From Myxococcales bacterium (GTDB lineage: Bacteria > Myxococcota_A > Polyangia > JAAYKL01), in assembly GCA_012522445.1 (NCBI GenBank), contig JAAYKL010000109.1, forward strand, positions 44,860 through 108,859: DNA of 64,000 bases. The letters are read 5' to 3'. Positions 9,950 to 19,124 of this stretch are shown here, piece after piece (the first letter of the stretch is position 1; each line of letters begins with the position of its first letter). The position numbers and the translations under genes were made by a program. The notes below the pieces were generated by a model. The model was not told the DNA's origin, made no database searches, and saw nothing but the letters and a program-made list of their open reading frames with translations.

Positions 9950-12900
9950 ATGATTTCAATAATGCCTGAGTCCCATCGTCCCATGCACGCTTTTGCCCGA
10001 CTTTCTTATCTGCAGTCGCTGTTTGCACATCGCCGGGTCTTGTTGCTGAGCAATGACCCCGCGCTGGCCGATTTCGTGAATCGATTTCGCGCGCGGTATG
10101 TGCAAGCGGTATCCGATGTGCCGCCCGAGACGCCCTGGCCCAGCGATCAATTGGCGGGCCCCATTGAATTTCGCACGGTTGATCCGACAGCGCTGCCGTT
10201 TCGGGAGGGCATGTTCGACATCGCCATCATTCCCGACATCGCGGTGATCCGCGATTACGCCGCTGTCATCGCAGAGTTTCGCCGCGCAGTGGGACGTCGC
10301 GGTCACCTGGTGGTGGCGTCGCCCAACCCAACGTGTGTCCAACGCCTGGGCCCGGTTTCGGATGGCCGCAGCGTTGATTATTACGAGCTGTATGATCTGC
10401 TGGTGGAGGCCTTTCCCAGCGTGCAGATGGTCGGGCAGGCGCCCTTTGTGGGGTATGCGATTTCCGACCTGGGCCGCGAAGGCGACGAGGGCATCACGTT
10501 CGACACCGGATTGCTCGAAGAAGGCGCCGAAGAAATCGAGTGGTTCCTCGCCCTGTGCGGACCAGAGCCCCTGCCGGTGGACGCCTACTCAGTCGTGCAA
10601 ATTCCGCTGTCCACAGTGGGTTTGGCGGGTTCAGCGCCAGCATCGACAGCGGCGCTGGATGAGGCGTTGCAGCAAAGCGAACAACTGCGTGAGGAGCGCG
10701 CGCAATTGCTCGAGCAGTTGACGCAAATGGAAGAGGACTTGCGGCTTGTCGAGGACGATCTCTACGCCATGCGCCGGTCTGCGCCCACGGCTGCTGATAC
10801 CGCTCCGCTGAACGAACAAATTACCGCGTTGGAGGCCGAGCTTCGCGAGGTACGGCTCGAATTGGGAACGCGGGGTGTGCGCATTGAGTCGCTGCAAAAG
10901 GACTTGGAGCACGAAAAACAAGAAGCCGAAGCCGCCCGAGAGCGCGCGGTGAAAATCTCGAAACAATACGACGACGAACGAAAGGCCAACCAAGCGCAAC
11001 GCATCGAAGCGCAGATGTCGCGCGCGCTGCCCGACACCCAGTTGAGCGATCGACTGGCCGAACTCGAGGTGCAGTTGAAGCAATCGATCGCCGCTCGAGA
11101 GTCTGCCGAGCGCTCCCGCGACGATATTATCGATCGCACCCGCGCCGATGTGGCCGAACTCGACAAGCTGCGCCATCGCTTATCCGAAGCCGAAAACCAA
11201 AGGCGCAAACTGGTGACCCACGAGGAGACCCTGCACGAGCAACTCGCCTTGGCCCACGATGAAATTCGTCGCTTGAGCGAAGAGTTGCGCGGCGCGGGCG
11301 AACAAGAGGACTTGGCACCCTTGCTCGAGAAAAGCCGCCGCCGTGAAACCGAATTAAACGCCCAGGTGCAGCAATTGCGCCGTGAGCACGAAGCGGCACA
11401 GTCGCAGTTGCGCGAGCGTGAAGCCCAGCTAGCGCAGGCCGAGAGCGCTGGGGATGACGGCGATGAAAGCGCCGAAGTACAACGCCTGGAACAGCACTTG
11501 AAAGAGGTATCGGCCGCGCTGCGCCAGGCGGAGCAAGAGCTGGTACACCGCGAAACTTTGGTGCGCGATTTGTTGGCGCAAATGGCAGCGCACACCGCAG
11601 GCGCTGTTGTGGGGGAAGCGGCGAGCGGCGCCGTGGAAACCGCAACCCAGGGCGACGACACCGAGGCCGCACCGCAGCGCGAATTAGAGCAGCGCTTGGC
11701 AGCGGCAGGTGCCGAAATTGAACGCCTCACCGCAGAGTTGTCTCGTCACGCCACCAGCGCCTCTCCCGCCGAAGACATCGGCGTGCGCGATCAGCGCATT
11801 GCGCGTCTGGAAGCCGAGTTGCAGGCCGCCACCTGGAAAGCCGAAGAGCTGACAGCGCGATGCGAGGATGGCCAGCGTGCGGTCGACCAGGCCCAAGAGC
11901 AACTCCAGGCGGCGACACAACGCGCGGAAGCCCTGGAGATCGAATGGCGTTCGCGATGCGAGGCGCTGGAGGCGTCGTCGTCGTCGGGCGCAGGAGAGGA
12001 CTGCGCGGCGGTCACCCAAGAGCTCGAAAAAGCGCGTGAGCAAATGCATGTGCTGGAGGAAAAGCTCTCCGCGGCCCTCGGCGCCATTGCGGGCCATCAT
12101 CGCTCCCGCGTGGAAGCGGAATTGGCCCTGACCACATTGATGGTGGAGCGCGAGCGCGTGTTGGATGAACTAGATGATTCACTTGCGTGCAACCATGCGC
12201 TGGAAGAGCAAGTGGCGGCGGCCATGGGAGCGATTTCCGGTCATCGGCGCGCCCGTGTGGAAGCCGAATTGCAACTCGCTGCATCGGATGTGGAACGCGA
12301 ACAAACCCTGAACGAACTGGACGAAATGATCGCGCTGAACGCCGCAATGCAGGACTCCTTGGCGGAGTTGCAAGGGGCGCTAAATGGGCATCGCCGCTCC
12401 CGCATGGAGGCGGAGTTGGCGCTGACCGCTGTGGAGCGCGAAAACGAGAAATTGCGCGAAGAGATGGCGCGCAACGATGATGCCATCGCAGATTTGACGT
12501 CGCGCATCGCTCAACTGTCGGCCCAGCCATCACCCGCCGAATCGGCTTCTATCGACGAAGAAGAGGCGAATGCCCGCCTTGTCGCTTTGCAAAACGAACA
12601 ACATGTACTGCAAACGCAGCGCGATGCGTTGGAAGCAGAGGTTGCGCGTTTGCGAGACGAGTTACAGGCGGCACACCAACGCGTCGATGTCATGGAAGGC
12701 GAGCTGGCCGCGCGTCTGGCTGATGAGCGGCAGGTGTGGGAACGGCAGCTCTCCGAGACGCAGGCGCAATGCGAGGCAGCGCAGACAGCGCAAGGCGAAA
12801 AACTGCACATCCTTACGGGGGAGTTACGCAGCGCCGAAGCGCATTGTGCGCACCTGGAGCGTGAACTTCACAGCGCCCACGAACAGCGCGGTCACTTGGA

Positions 12901-14713
12901 AGGCGAACTTCGCGAGGCCCACGAACAACGCGCGCATTGCGAGCATTTGGAGCGTGAACTCCACAGCGCCCGCGAGCATTGTGCGCACTTGGAACGGGAG
13001 CTTCACGGTGCCCACGAACAGCGCGCACATTGCGAGCATTTGGAGCGTGAACTCCACGGCGCCCGCGAGCATTGTGCGCACTTGGAACGGGAGCTTCACG
13101 GTGCCCACGAACAGCGCGGTCACTTGGAAGGCGAACTCCACGGCGCCCGCGAGCATTGTGCGCACTTGGAAGGGGAGCTTCACGGTGCCCACGAACAGCG
13201 CGGTCACTTGGAAGGCGAACTCCACGGCGCCCGCGACCAACGCGATCATCTCGAGAGAGAACTCGGATCCATCCGCAATGAGCTTCAGCAGCGCGTGGAT
13301 GAACTAGAGGCACTCCTGGCCACGAAAGAGGCGGAGCAGTCGCAGCGTGCGGATACGGCGAACGAATCTTTGGCCGCCATCACCGGCGAGAGAGATGCGC
13401 TGCGCGAGGCGCGCGATCACTGTGCTGACGAAGTGGCGGCGTTGACCGCAGCGCTGACGGCGTTGCGGGGCGATCTGGCGATGGAGGAGTCCCGCACACG
13501 AGCGGCCGGTGCCGATGCGGCGCGCTTGTCCGGCTTTGTCGCAGCGCGCGATAACCGCATTGCACAACTGGAGAGCGAATTGTCGACGGCGCGTACCGCT
13601 GGCACCGCAGCAGAGGAAGTGCTCGCCACGCTGCGCGACGAGTTGTCCCAAACCGATCGAAGACAGCGCGAATTCCACGAGCAAATCGCCGCGCTCTCCA
13701 CCGAATGCCAATCGCTGCAAGAGGCGCTCTCCGTTAGCGAGGATCGCAATGCGGCCATGGCGCAGTTGCCCTCAGATGCCGCGGTTCGCATCGAGCAGTT
13801 GCAAGAGATTGTCGGGCAAAAAGACGTGGCGCTCAGTGACACCATGAGCGAGCTGGCCATGGCGAAAAGCGCAGCCGATGCGCGGGAGAAAGAGTTTGTG
13901 GCGCAGCAAAACAAGATGGCGGACATGTCCATTCGCCTCTCACAGCGCGAGATGGATCTCGGCGAGATGAAGGGCGCGCTGGCCGATCTCACCGGGCGCC
14001 TCGAACAAGAGACGCGCAGCCGAGAAGAGCTTGCGGCGAAGGCGGCGCCTTGTGCCGAGGAGCTGGCTGCTGTGCGCGAAGAATTGACCTTGACCCGCGA
14101 TGCGCTAAACGCTGCCCAAGCGGATTCGGGAAACACACAAGAGGTGTTGGCAGAGCTGGCTTCGCTGCGGCGCACGCTGGCAGAAAAAGACGAGACCATC
14201 GGTGAATTGAAGGCGTTGACCGCGGAGAGCCAACCGCTGTTTGACAGCATGACAGCGCAGCTTGAGGAGCGCGAAAAGCGCGCGACCCTGTTGGAAAAAA
14301 AGGTGCGCATGCTCGAAACGGAAATCAAGGAATCCGAAAGCGATGTGTTGGCCTGGGACATGGAGCTCAAATTTCGCGATTCCAAAATCCATTCCCTAGA
14401 AGAGGAAATTGCCACGCTGCAATCGGCGATTCGGTTGCGAGATCCCGATGCGGTTCAGCTCGCTCCCGTTCCCGAGGCCGGACCCGATACGGTGGCCGAA
14501 GAAGAGTTCCTAAAAGTGAAAGGGCAACTGAAAGACGTGACCCACGATTTGGAAGAACGCGTGACCGAGTTGAAGTCCGTGCGCACCGAAGCAGATGCGC
14601 ACCGCACCCGCCTCGAGAGCACCCGCCAAGCCCTGCAAGATTTGTTGTTGTCAAACACAGTGGATAGCGGCACCGCGCTGTACCTCGAAGAGGTGCTCAA
14701 AGCGCTGGATTGA
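9950..14713 (+). CDS. Giant coiled-coil protein with degenerate methyltransferase-like head
   Basis: A 1587-residue protein. Residues about 10-215 resemble a class I SAM methyltransferase: beta strand 'RVLLLSNDPALADF', then 'PFREGMFDIAIIPD' and 'GRRGHLVVASPNP' as in Methyltransf_11. The glycine loop that binds SAM is missing, so it is probably a binding or scaffold head. From about 235 to the end it is almost unbroken coiled coil with Glu/Gln/Arg/Ala heptads, three about 50-residue repeats (about 700-830) and a run of short His-rich repeats (about 960-1103). The layout resembles myxobacterial polar or motility scaffolds such as AglZ, which has a receiver-like head; that link is inference. The ATG at 9950 is chosen; GTG 9941 and ATG 9962 are alternatives. 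Confidence 0.8.
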   Translation: MISIMPESHRPMHAFARLSYLQSLFAHRRVLLLSNDPALADFVNRFRARYVQAVSDVPPETPWPSDQLAGPIEFRTVDPTALPFREGMFDIAIIPDIAVIRDYAAVIAEFRRAVGRRGHLVVASPNPTCVQRLGPVSDGRSVDYYELYDLLVEAFPSVQMVGQAPFVGYAISDLGREGDEGITFDTGLLEEGAEEIEWFLALCGPEPLPVDAYSVVQIPLSTVGLAGSAPASTAALDEALQQSEQLREERAQLLEQLTQMEEDLRLVEDDLYAMRRSAPTAADTAPLNEQITALEAELREVRLELGTRGVRIESLQKDLEHEKQEAEAARERAVKISKQYDDERKANQAQRIEAQMSRALPDTQLSDRLAELEVQLKQSIAARESAERSRDDIIDRTRADVAELDKLRHRLSEAENQRRKLVTHEETLHEQLALAHDEIRRLSEELRGAGEQEDLAPLLEKSRRRETELNAQVQQLRREHEAAQSQLREREAQLAQAESAGDDGDESAEVQRLEQHLKEVSAALRQAEQELVHRETLVRDLLAQMAAHTAGAVVGEAASGAVETATQGDDTEAAPQRELEQRLAAAGAEIERLTAELSRHATSASPAEDIGVRDQRIARLEAELQAATWKAEELTARCEDGQRAVDQAQEQLQAATQRAEALEIEWRSRCEALEASSSSGAGEDCAAVTQELEKAREQMHVLEEKLSAALGAIAGHHRSRVEAELALTTLMVERERVLDELDDSLACNHALEEQVAAAMGAISGHRRARVEAELQLAASDVEREQTLNELDEMIALNAAMQDSLAELQGALNGHRRSRMEAELALTAVERENEKLREEMARNDDAIADLTSRIAQLSAQPSPAESASIDEEEANARLVALQNEQHVLQTQRDALEAEVARLRDELQAAHQRVDVMEGELAARLADERQVWERQLSETQAQCEAAQTAQGEKLHILTGELRSAEAHCAHLERELHSAHEQRGHLEGELREAHEQRAHCEHLERELHSAREHCAHLERELHGAHEQRAHCEHLERELHGAREHCAHLERELHGAHEQRGHLEGELHGAREHCAHLEGELHGAHEQRGHLEGELHGARDQRDHLERELGSIRNELQQRVDELEALLATKEAEQSQRADTANESLAAITGERDALREARDHCADEVAALTAALTALRGDLAMEESRTRAAGADAARLSGFVAARDNRIAQLESELSTARTAGTAAEEVLATLRDELSQTDRRQREFHEQIAALSTECQSLQEALSVSEDRNAAMAQLPSDAAVRIEQLQEIVGQKDVALSDTMSELAMAKSAADAREKEFVAQQNKMADMSIRLSQREMDLGEMKGALADLTGRLEQETRSREELAAKAAPCAEELAAVREELTLTRDALNAAQADSGNTQEVLAELASLRRTLAEKDETIGELKALTAESQPLFDSMTAQLEEREKRATLLEKKVRMLETEIKESESDVLAWDMELKFRDSKIHSLEEEIATLQSAIRLRDPDAVQLAPVPEAGPDTVAEEEFLKVKGQLKDVTHDLEERVTELKSVRTEADAHRTRLESTRQALQDLLLSNTVDSGTALYLEEVLKALD
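12837..13250 (+). repeat. Imperfect tandem repeats inside the coiled-coil gene
   Basis: A block of near-identical units encoding variants of 'HCAHLERELHGAHEQR', 'GHLEGELHGAREHCAH' and 'HCEHLERELHSAREH'. Units are about 14 residues (two heptads; 42 bases), some lengthened to 17. DNA identity between units is high (for example the GAGCATTGTGCGCACTTGGA core recurs), which suggests recent duplication or gene conversion and possible length variation between strains. Confidence 0.85.
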
Positions 14714-14748
14714 ATCCGCACGGTAACGCAGGTGATTGAGGAATAAAG

Positions 14749-16833
14749 ATGTCTTCATTGGCAGAACCAATCAAAATTTTGGTCGTAGAAGACAACGAAG
14801 ATGTCCGCAATATCGTCACGGTGTATTTGCGCTCCAAGGGGTTTCAAGTGGTGGAAGCCCTAGATGGCCGCGCGGGTCTGGACATGGTCGAAACAGAGCG
14901 ACCCGACCTGGTGCTTTTCGATGTGTTGTTGCCCAAACTCGACGGCATCGAAGCGATCAAACTGCTGAAAAAGATGCCGGGCGGCGCGTCGCTTCCGATT
15001 GTGATGATGAGCGCCATTTTGCAGCACCGCGACATCCAGGCCGAGCTGGCGAGTCTCGGCATCTCTGCCTTTTTGCAGAAGCCGTTTCAAGTTCGCGAAT
15101 TGTTGGAAACCATTAACAAGGCCTTGGCGCAATCGCGGCCGCATAAAGCGGAGCAGGCAGCGCCCGTTTCGGCCCGCGCGTCCTCCCAGGTTCGTGCACC
15201 GCGCACTTCGTTCTCCATGGCTCGCTCTACCGCAACGCTTCATAGCGCTCCGGAGAACGACACGTCGCGTCCGCTGTTGTACCGCAATCCCAAGCTGCCC
15301 GAACGCGGCACCCTGTCGCAACTGCCCATGCCGGGATTGATACACGCCGCCTTCTTTGCCAATGCAACGGGCCGCATGCGCGTTATTTCGGGCACCACCG
15401 AGAAGCGCATCTATTTTCAAAACGGGTTCCCGGTGTACGCCGAGTCGTCTCTCCCCGAGGAAACCCTCGGCGCTTATTTGATGGCACAAAACCGGTTGAC
15501 CTTGGAGCAGCACATCCAAGCACAACGCGAGATGACCATGAGCGGTCGGCAATACGGCGAAGTGTTGTTGCGGCTCGGCTATCTGGGGCCTCATGAGTTG
15601 TTTCAATTGTTGGAGCAGCATCTGGCCGAAAAAGTGGTGTCCTCGTTTGCCTGGACAGAGGGACAGTTTGCTTTTGAGGCGGGCGATGATTGGAAAGACA
15701 GCGTCATCGTTGTGCGCATGAAACCTGGGCGCATCATCATCGACGGCATTATGCAGCATTGGACCGACGCATATGTGCAGTCGCTGGCCATTATGGCGGC
15801 CACCAATCAACCCTTTGTACGAGAGGGTGCCATTTACAGCGATGCGCAATTGGCGTTGACCACACAGGAAGCGCGCATCGATCAAGCCATCAAACGCGGC
15901 GGGACCGTGGCGCAAATCGCTGCGATCACCGGCGATGCCCAACGGGCACACAAGCTGCTCATCGCCTTTTACATTATGGGGCGCATCGGGTTTCGCGCCC
16001 AAGAAGTGGCGGCGAAAAAGGCAGCGAAAGACAAGCCCGCCTCGCTCAATCCCAGCCAAGCCATTCCGCCAGAAGTAGAACCCCGGGGACAAATACTGCT
16101 CTCTGAGTACCTGAAGTATCGCACCAGCGATTATTTTAAGCTGCTGGGTTTGGCACGCGGCGCGACGGCGGCCGAAATCGAGCAGGCGTTTCAGGTGCGT
16201 CAGAAACGCTATCATCCCGACGCCATGGTGGGCATCAATTCCAGTTTGATCCGCGAGAAAATGGAAGAGCTCTACATGCGGCTGCACCAAGCGCGCCAAA
16301 CGCTGCTCGATCCCGAATTGCGGGCACAGTACCTGGCGGAGCTGGAGCAGAGCAGCACGCCCATGTTGTCGGCCCGGAGTCGCACAGGCCGGTACAACGC
16401 GTTGGCGGCTACGGCAGAACGCCACGCCATTGATTTCGAAGAGGGATTCTCCATGCTGCGCAATGGCGATCCCAAGACCGCATTGACGCTGTTTTCACGC
16501 GCCGAAAAAGCAGAACCCAAGGCCAAGTACCAAGCGTTTCGCATATGGACCGAGTACCTGTTAAGCGTCACATCCGCGCTTTCTACAGAAGAGCAACTCC
16601 AAAAGGTGTTTTCGGCCAATACCGACGAGGCATTGTTGGCCTTTCTGTTGGGCAATTTTTATTTGAAGGAAAAAAAGACCAACGAAGCCATCAGATGGTT
16701 TGAAAAGGCATTGCAAATTGATCCGCAGCACATCGACTCGGCACGGCAGTTGCGTTTGTTGCGCATGCGCCAAAACGAAGAGCCGTCTTCGCTGTTCAAT
16801 TTGAAAGAGCTGTTTCGCAAAGAGCGCTCTTGA
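14749..16833 (+). CDS. Receiver-DUF4388-J-domain-TPR regulator
   Basis: A 694-residue multidomain protein. Residues 8-125 are an intact receiver (acidic pair near Glu14/Asp15, phospho-acceptor Asp58 in 'LVLFDVLLP', Lys111 in 'FLQKPF'). About 195-340 matches the DUF4388/PATAN type ('GTLSQLPMPGLIHAAFFANA', 'GQFAFEAGDDW'). About 460-530 is a J domain with HPD at 489-491 ('KRYHPDAMVG'), and the C-terminus is TPR-like. GAGG precedes the ATG; the gene lies 35 bases after the coiled-coil gene and is probably cotranscribed. The known parts suggest phosphorylation-controlled recruitment of DnaK and partners; no DNA-binding or enzymatic output domain is visible. Confidence 0.85.
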   Translation: MSSLAEPIKILVVEDNEDVRNIVTVYLRSKGFQVVEALDGRAGLDMVETERPDLVLFDVLLPKLDGIEAIKLLKKMPGGASLPIVMMSAILQHRDIQAELASLGISAFLQKPFQVRELLETINKALAQSRPHKAEQAAPVSARASSQVRAPRTSFSMARSTATLHSAPENDTSRPLLYRNPKLPERGTLSQLPMPGLIHAAFFANATGRMRVISGTTEKRIYFQNGFPVYAESSLPEETLGAYLMAQNRLTLEQHIQAQREMTMSGRQYGEVLLRLGYLGPHELFQLLEQHLAEKVVSSFAWTEGQFAFEAGDDWKDSVIVVRMKPGRIIIDGIMQHWTDAYVQSLAIMAATNQPFVREGAIYSDAQLALTTQEARIDQAIKRGGTVAQIAAITGDAQRAHKLLIAFYIMGRIGFRAQEVAAKKAAKDKPASLNPSQAIPPEVEPRGQILLSEYLKYRTSDYFKLLGLARGATAAEIEQAFQVRQKRYHPDAMVGINSSLIREKMEELYMRLHQARQTLLDPELRAQYLAELEQSSTPMLSARSRTGRYNALAATAERHAIDFEEGFSMLRNGDPKTALTLFSRAEKAEPKAKYQAFRIWTEYLLSVTSALSTEEQLQKVFSANTDEALLAFLLGNFYLKEKKTNEAIRWFEKALQIDPQHIDSARQLRLLRMRQNEEPSSLFNLKELFRKERS

Positions 16834-16899
16834 AGCGCGGGGCCCGAAAAGCATTTGATAATATGGCAAACAATTGTGCTTTTAGGCGGGTTAAAGGGG

Positions 16900-16927
16900 T
16901 TCGCAATTGCGGCAGTCTTGTTACAAT
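16900..16927 (+). promoter_or_regulatory. Tentative promoter for the zinc-ribbon/FHA gene pair
   Basis: TTCGCA (16900-16905), 16 bases, TACAAT (16922-16927) in the 196-base gap between the receiver/J-domain gene and the first FHA gene. The -35 is weak. The rest of the gap is AT-richer and holds nothing else I recognise. Confidence 0.3.
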
Positions 16928-17029
16928 GCGGGCACTCTTAGACCTTGAGAAAAATGGTGTTGACCCGATGCTACGCATGCAACACAATTACGATTTCGAA
17001 CGAACCCATATTTTGAAAACGAGAGAGTC

Positions 17030-17956
17030 ATGACCGTTCAGGCGGGCATTGTTTGTGGCAAATGTGATGTACTAAACCCGGCTGACAGTCGGCATTGTCT
17101 GTCTTGCCAATCTGACTTGGCGTTTCAGGCACCGTCGGTCGTTGGGTCGACGGCAGAAACAGAAGAGGAGCAACCCATGGAACAGGCGCGTCAATTTGTG
17201 TGTCATTCATGTTATAGCCCTGTCCCCAGCGGACATAAGTTTTGCGGAAAATGCGGGGCTTCGCTGGAGAGCAATGTGGCCCAGTCGTCCGATTATTTTG
17301 GCGCATTGCAGTCTCCGGGGCGCGCCAAATTGATTTTGATCAAGGGCGCGGGTGTCGACGGCATGTCGTATCACCTCAACTCCGAACAGCACGTCGCTGG
17401 TCGCCTTGATGGGCCCATTGTGTTTGCGGATGACGATTGGTTGTCCCCCACCCACGCCAATTTTTATTACGAAAACAACCGGCTGATGGTGCGCGACGAA
17501 GACAGCCTCAATGGTGTCTTTATCTCGGTGCGCCATCCATTGCCCGTTCCCTCTGGCACGATTTTTATGGCTGGCGAACAAGTGTTTCGCATTGAGACGT
17601 CGGCACCTGTCGACGAATCTCCCGAGGAAGACGGCACTTACTTCTTTTCGAGTCCGCACCAAGACAGCGCGTTTCGCGTGGTGCAAATCTTGGAGGGTGG
17701 CGGAGACGGCATGGTGGTGTGCGCCCACGAAAATGAAGTGGTGATCGGCCGCGAAGACAGCGACATGAATTTTCCCAACGATCCCTACATTTCGGGTCAA
17801 CATGTGAAAATTGAGTTTTCGGACGGCATTCTCAACATCGTCGATTTGGAAAGCAAAAATAATACATTTGTCAAAATTGACCGCGAAAAAGAACTCAGTC
17901 ACGGTGACTACTTGTTTCTCGGTCGGCAACTGCTCAGAGTTGAAATTACCGAATAG
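17030..17956 (+). CDS. Double zinc-ribbon, double FHA-domain protein (first of a tandem pair)
   Basis: A 308-residue soluble protein. Two zinc ribbons open it ('CGKCDVLNPADSRHCLSCQ' and 'CHSCYSPVPSGHKFCGKCG'), followed by two FHA domains at about 100-200 and 215-305. The second has a recognisable FHA core: 'VVIGREDSD', 'ISGQHVKI' and 'ESKNNTFV'; the first is more degenerate ('VAGRLDG', 'SPTHANF', 'DSLNGVF'). FHA domains bind phosphothreonine peptides, so a role downstream of Ser/Thr kinases is likely. GAGAGAG lies just before the ATG. A paralog of the same layout starts 11 bases after the stop. Confidence 0.85.
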   Translation: MTVQAGIVCGKCDVLNPADSRHCLSCQSDLAFQAPSVVGSTAETEEEQPMEQARQFVCHSCYSPVPSGHKFCGKCGASLESNVAQSSDYFGALQSPGRAKLILIKGAGVDGMSYHLNSEQHVAGRLDGPIVFADDDWLSPTHANFYYENNRLMVRDEDSLNGVFISVRHPLPVPSGTIFMAGEQVFRIETSAPVDESPEEDGTYFFSSPHQDSAFRVVQILEGGGDGMVVCAHENEVVIGREDSDMNFPNDPYISGQHVKIEFSDGILNIVDLESKNNTFVKIDREKELSHGDYLFLGRQLLRVEITE

Positions 17957-17967
17957 GAGGTCCGCCG

Positions 17968-19050
17968 GTGATAGTTTGCCCCGTCTGCTCAAAAGAAAAC
18001 CAGGACCATTACAAGTTTTGCCTCGGTTGTGGCTCGGATTTGCCGCGCGCCAGTGGTGATGAGGCCAAGCCCCTGTCTACGGCCACCCCTCCTGCGGGCA
18101 TTGCCGCTGTATCAGCGCAAGCCGTGGCTGCCCCAGCCGCTCCCGCTGCGACGGCGACGGCTGACACCGCTGCTCCGGCACCAGCATCTGCTCCGGTAAC
18201 TGCTGCGGCATCCCCAGCGCCTCCGGAAGCCCAGGCCGAAGCGGCTCCGGCTCCTCCCGCAGACTCTCCTGCGCCATCGCAGGGTGTGGCCTGCGCCAAT
18301 TGCGGTGCCGCCATTCCACCGGGATTTGCATTTTGCGGCGCTTGTGGCACCCCGATTGGCGGTGCGGCTCCCCCAGCCGCTGCTCCTGAGGCCGCTGCCA
18401 AGGCGACGGGCGCCAGTGCAGGCGCTGGCAAGCTCATCTTGATCAAGCCCGATGGCACGGAAGGCGGCATGGTCGAAATTCCGACCAGCCCTGTGGCTGT
18501 GGGGCGTGATGCGGGTGGATTTTTTGGCGAGGACGCATATTTGTCGCCCCGGCACGCGGTGTTTCGCACACAAGACGGCAAAATTGTCGTGAAAGACGAA
18601 GCCAGCCTCAACGGCGTTTTTTACAAAATTCTGCCCAATCAACCCATTGAAATCACCTCTGGCACCATCTTTCGCATCGGCCAAGAGCTCATCCTCTTCG
18701 AAGCGATTGACCAAGGCGCCACGGGGCCCGATGACACGGCGCGCATGGGGTCGCCCATCACCGGTTTGTGGGGACGCATTTCTTTGATCATCGGCAAGGG
18801 TCGCCTCGGCAACTCCTTTCCCATCGGCATCGACAATGTGGTTTTGGGACGCGAGCGCGGCAACATCTTGTTTCCCGAAGATGGGTACATCTCTGGGGTT
18901 CATCTGCGCATCCACATGGAAGGCGGCAAGGTGTTCCTCACCGATCTGGGCAGCTCTAACGGCAGTTACATCAAGGTGGCGGGCGAAAAAGAGTTGGCAG
19001 ACGGTGATTTTATTTTGATGGGAACGCAGCTCTTCCGCATTCAAGTCTGA
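17968..19050 (+). CDS. Zinc-ribbon, double FHA-domain protein (second of a tandem pair)
   Basis: A 360-residue paralog of the preceding gene: zinc ribbon 'CPVCSKENQDHYKFCLGCG', a long Ala/Pro linker (about 40-105), a second ribbon 'CANCGAAIPPGFAFCGACG', then two FHA domains (about 150-245 and 262-358; 'LGRERGN', 'ISGVHLRI', 'GSSNGSYI' in the second). It starts with GTG at 17968, supported by a perfect AGGAGG 7 bases upstream. Both FHA cores are better preserved than in the upstream copy. Probably cotranscribed with it; converges on murB with 74 bases between stops. Confidence 0.86.
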   Translation: MIVCPVCSKENQDHYKFCLGCGSDLPRASGDEAKPLSTATPPAGIAAVSAQAVAAPAAPAATATADTAAPAPASAPVTAAASPAPPEAQAEAAPAPPADSPAPSQGVACANCGAAIPPGFAFCGACGTPIGGAAPPAAAPEAAAKATGASAGAGKLILIKPDGTEGGMVEIPTSPVAVGRDAGGFFGEDAYLSPRHAVFRTQDGKIVVKDEASLNGVFYKILPNQPIEITSGTIFRIGQELILFEAIDQGATGPDDTARMGSPITGLWGRISLIIGKGRLGNSFPIGIDNVVLGRERGNILFPEDGYISGVHLRIHMEGGKVFLTDLGSSNGSYIKVAGEKELADGDFILMGTQLFRIQV

Positions 19051-19124
19051 TTTCACATCCCCTCACAAACAACCAACCATACAGACAAGCAACCATGGCG
19101 GTCATAACGGGCGTGGTGCCGCGT

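Noticed and set aside
12837..13250. CRISPR-like direct repeats
   Set aside because: Units are contiguous, in frame with a coding coiled coil, vary in length and have no spacers.
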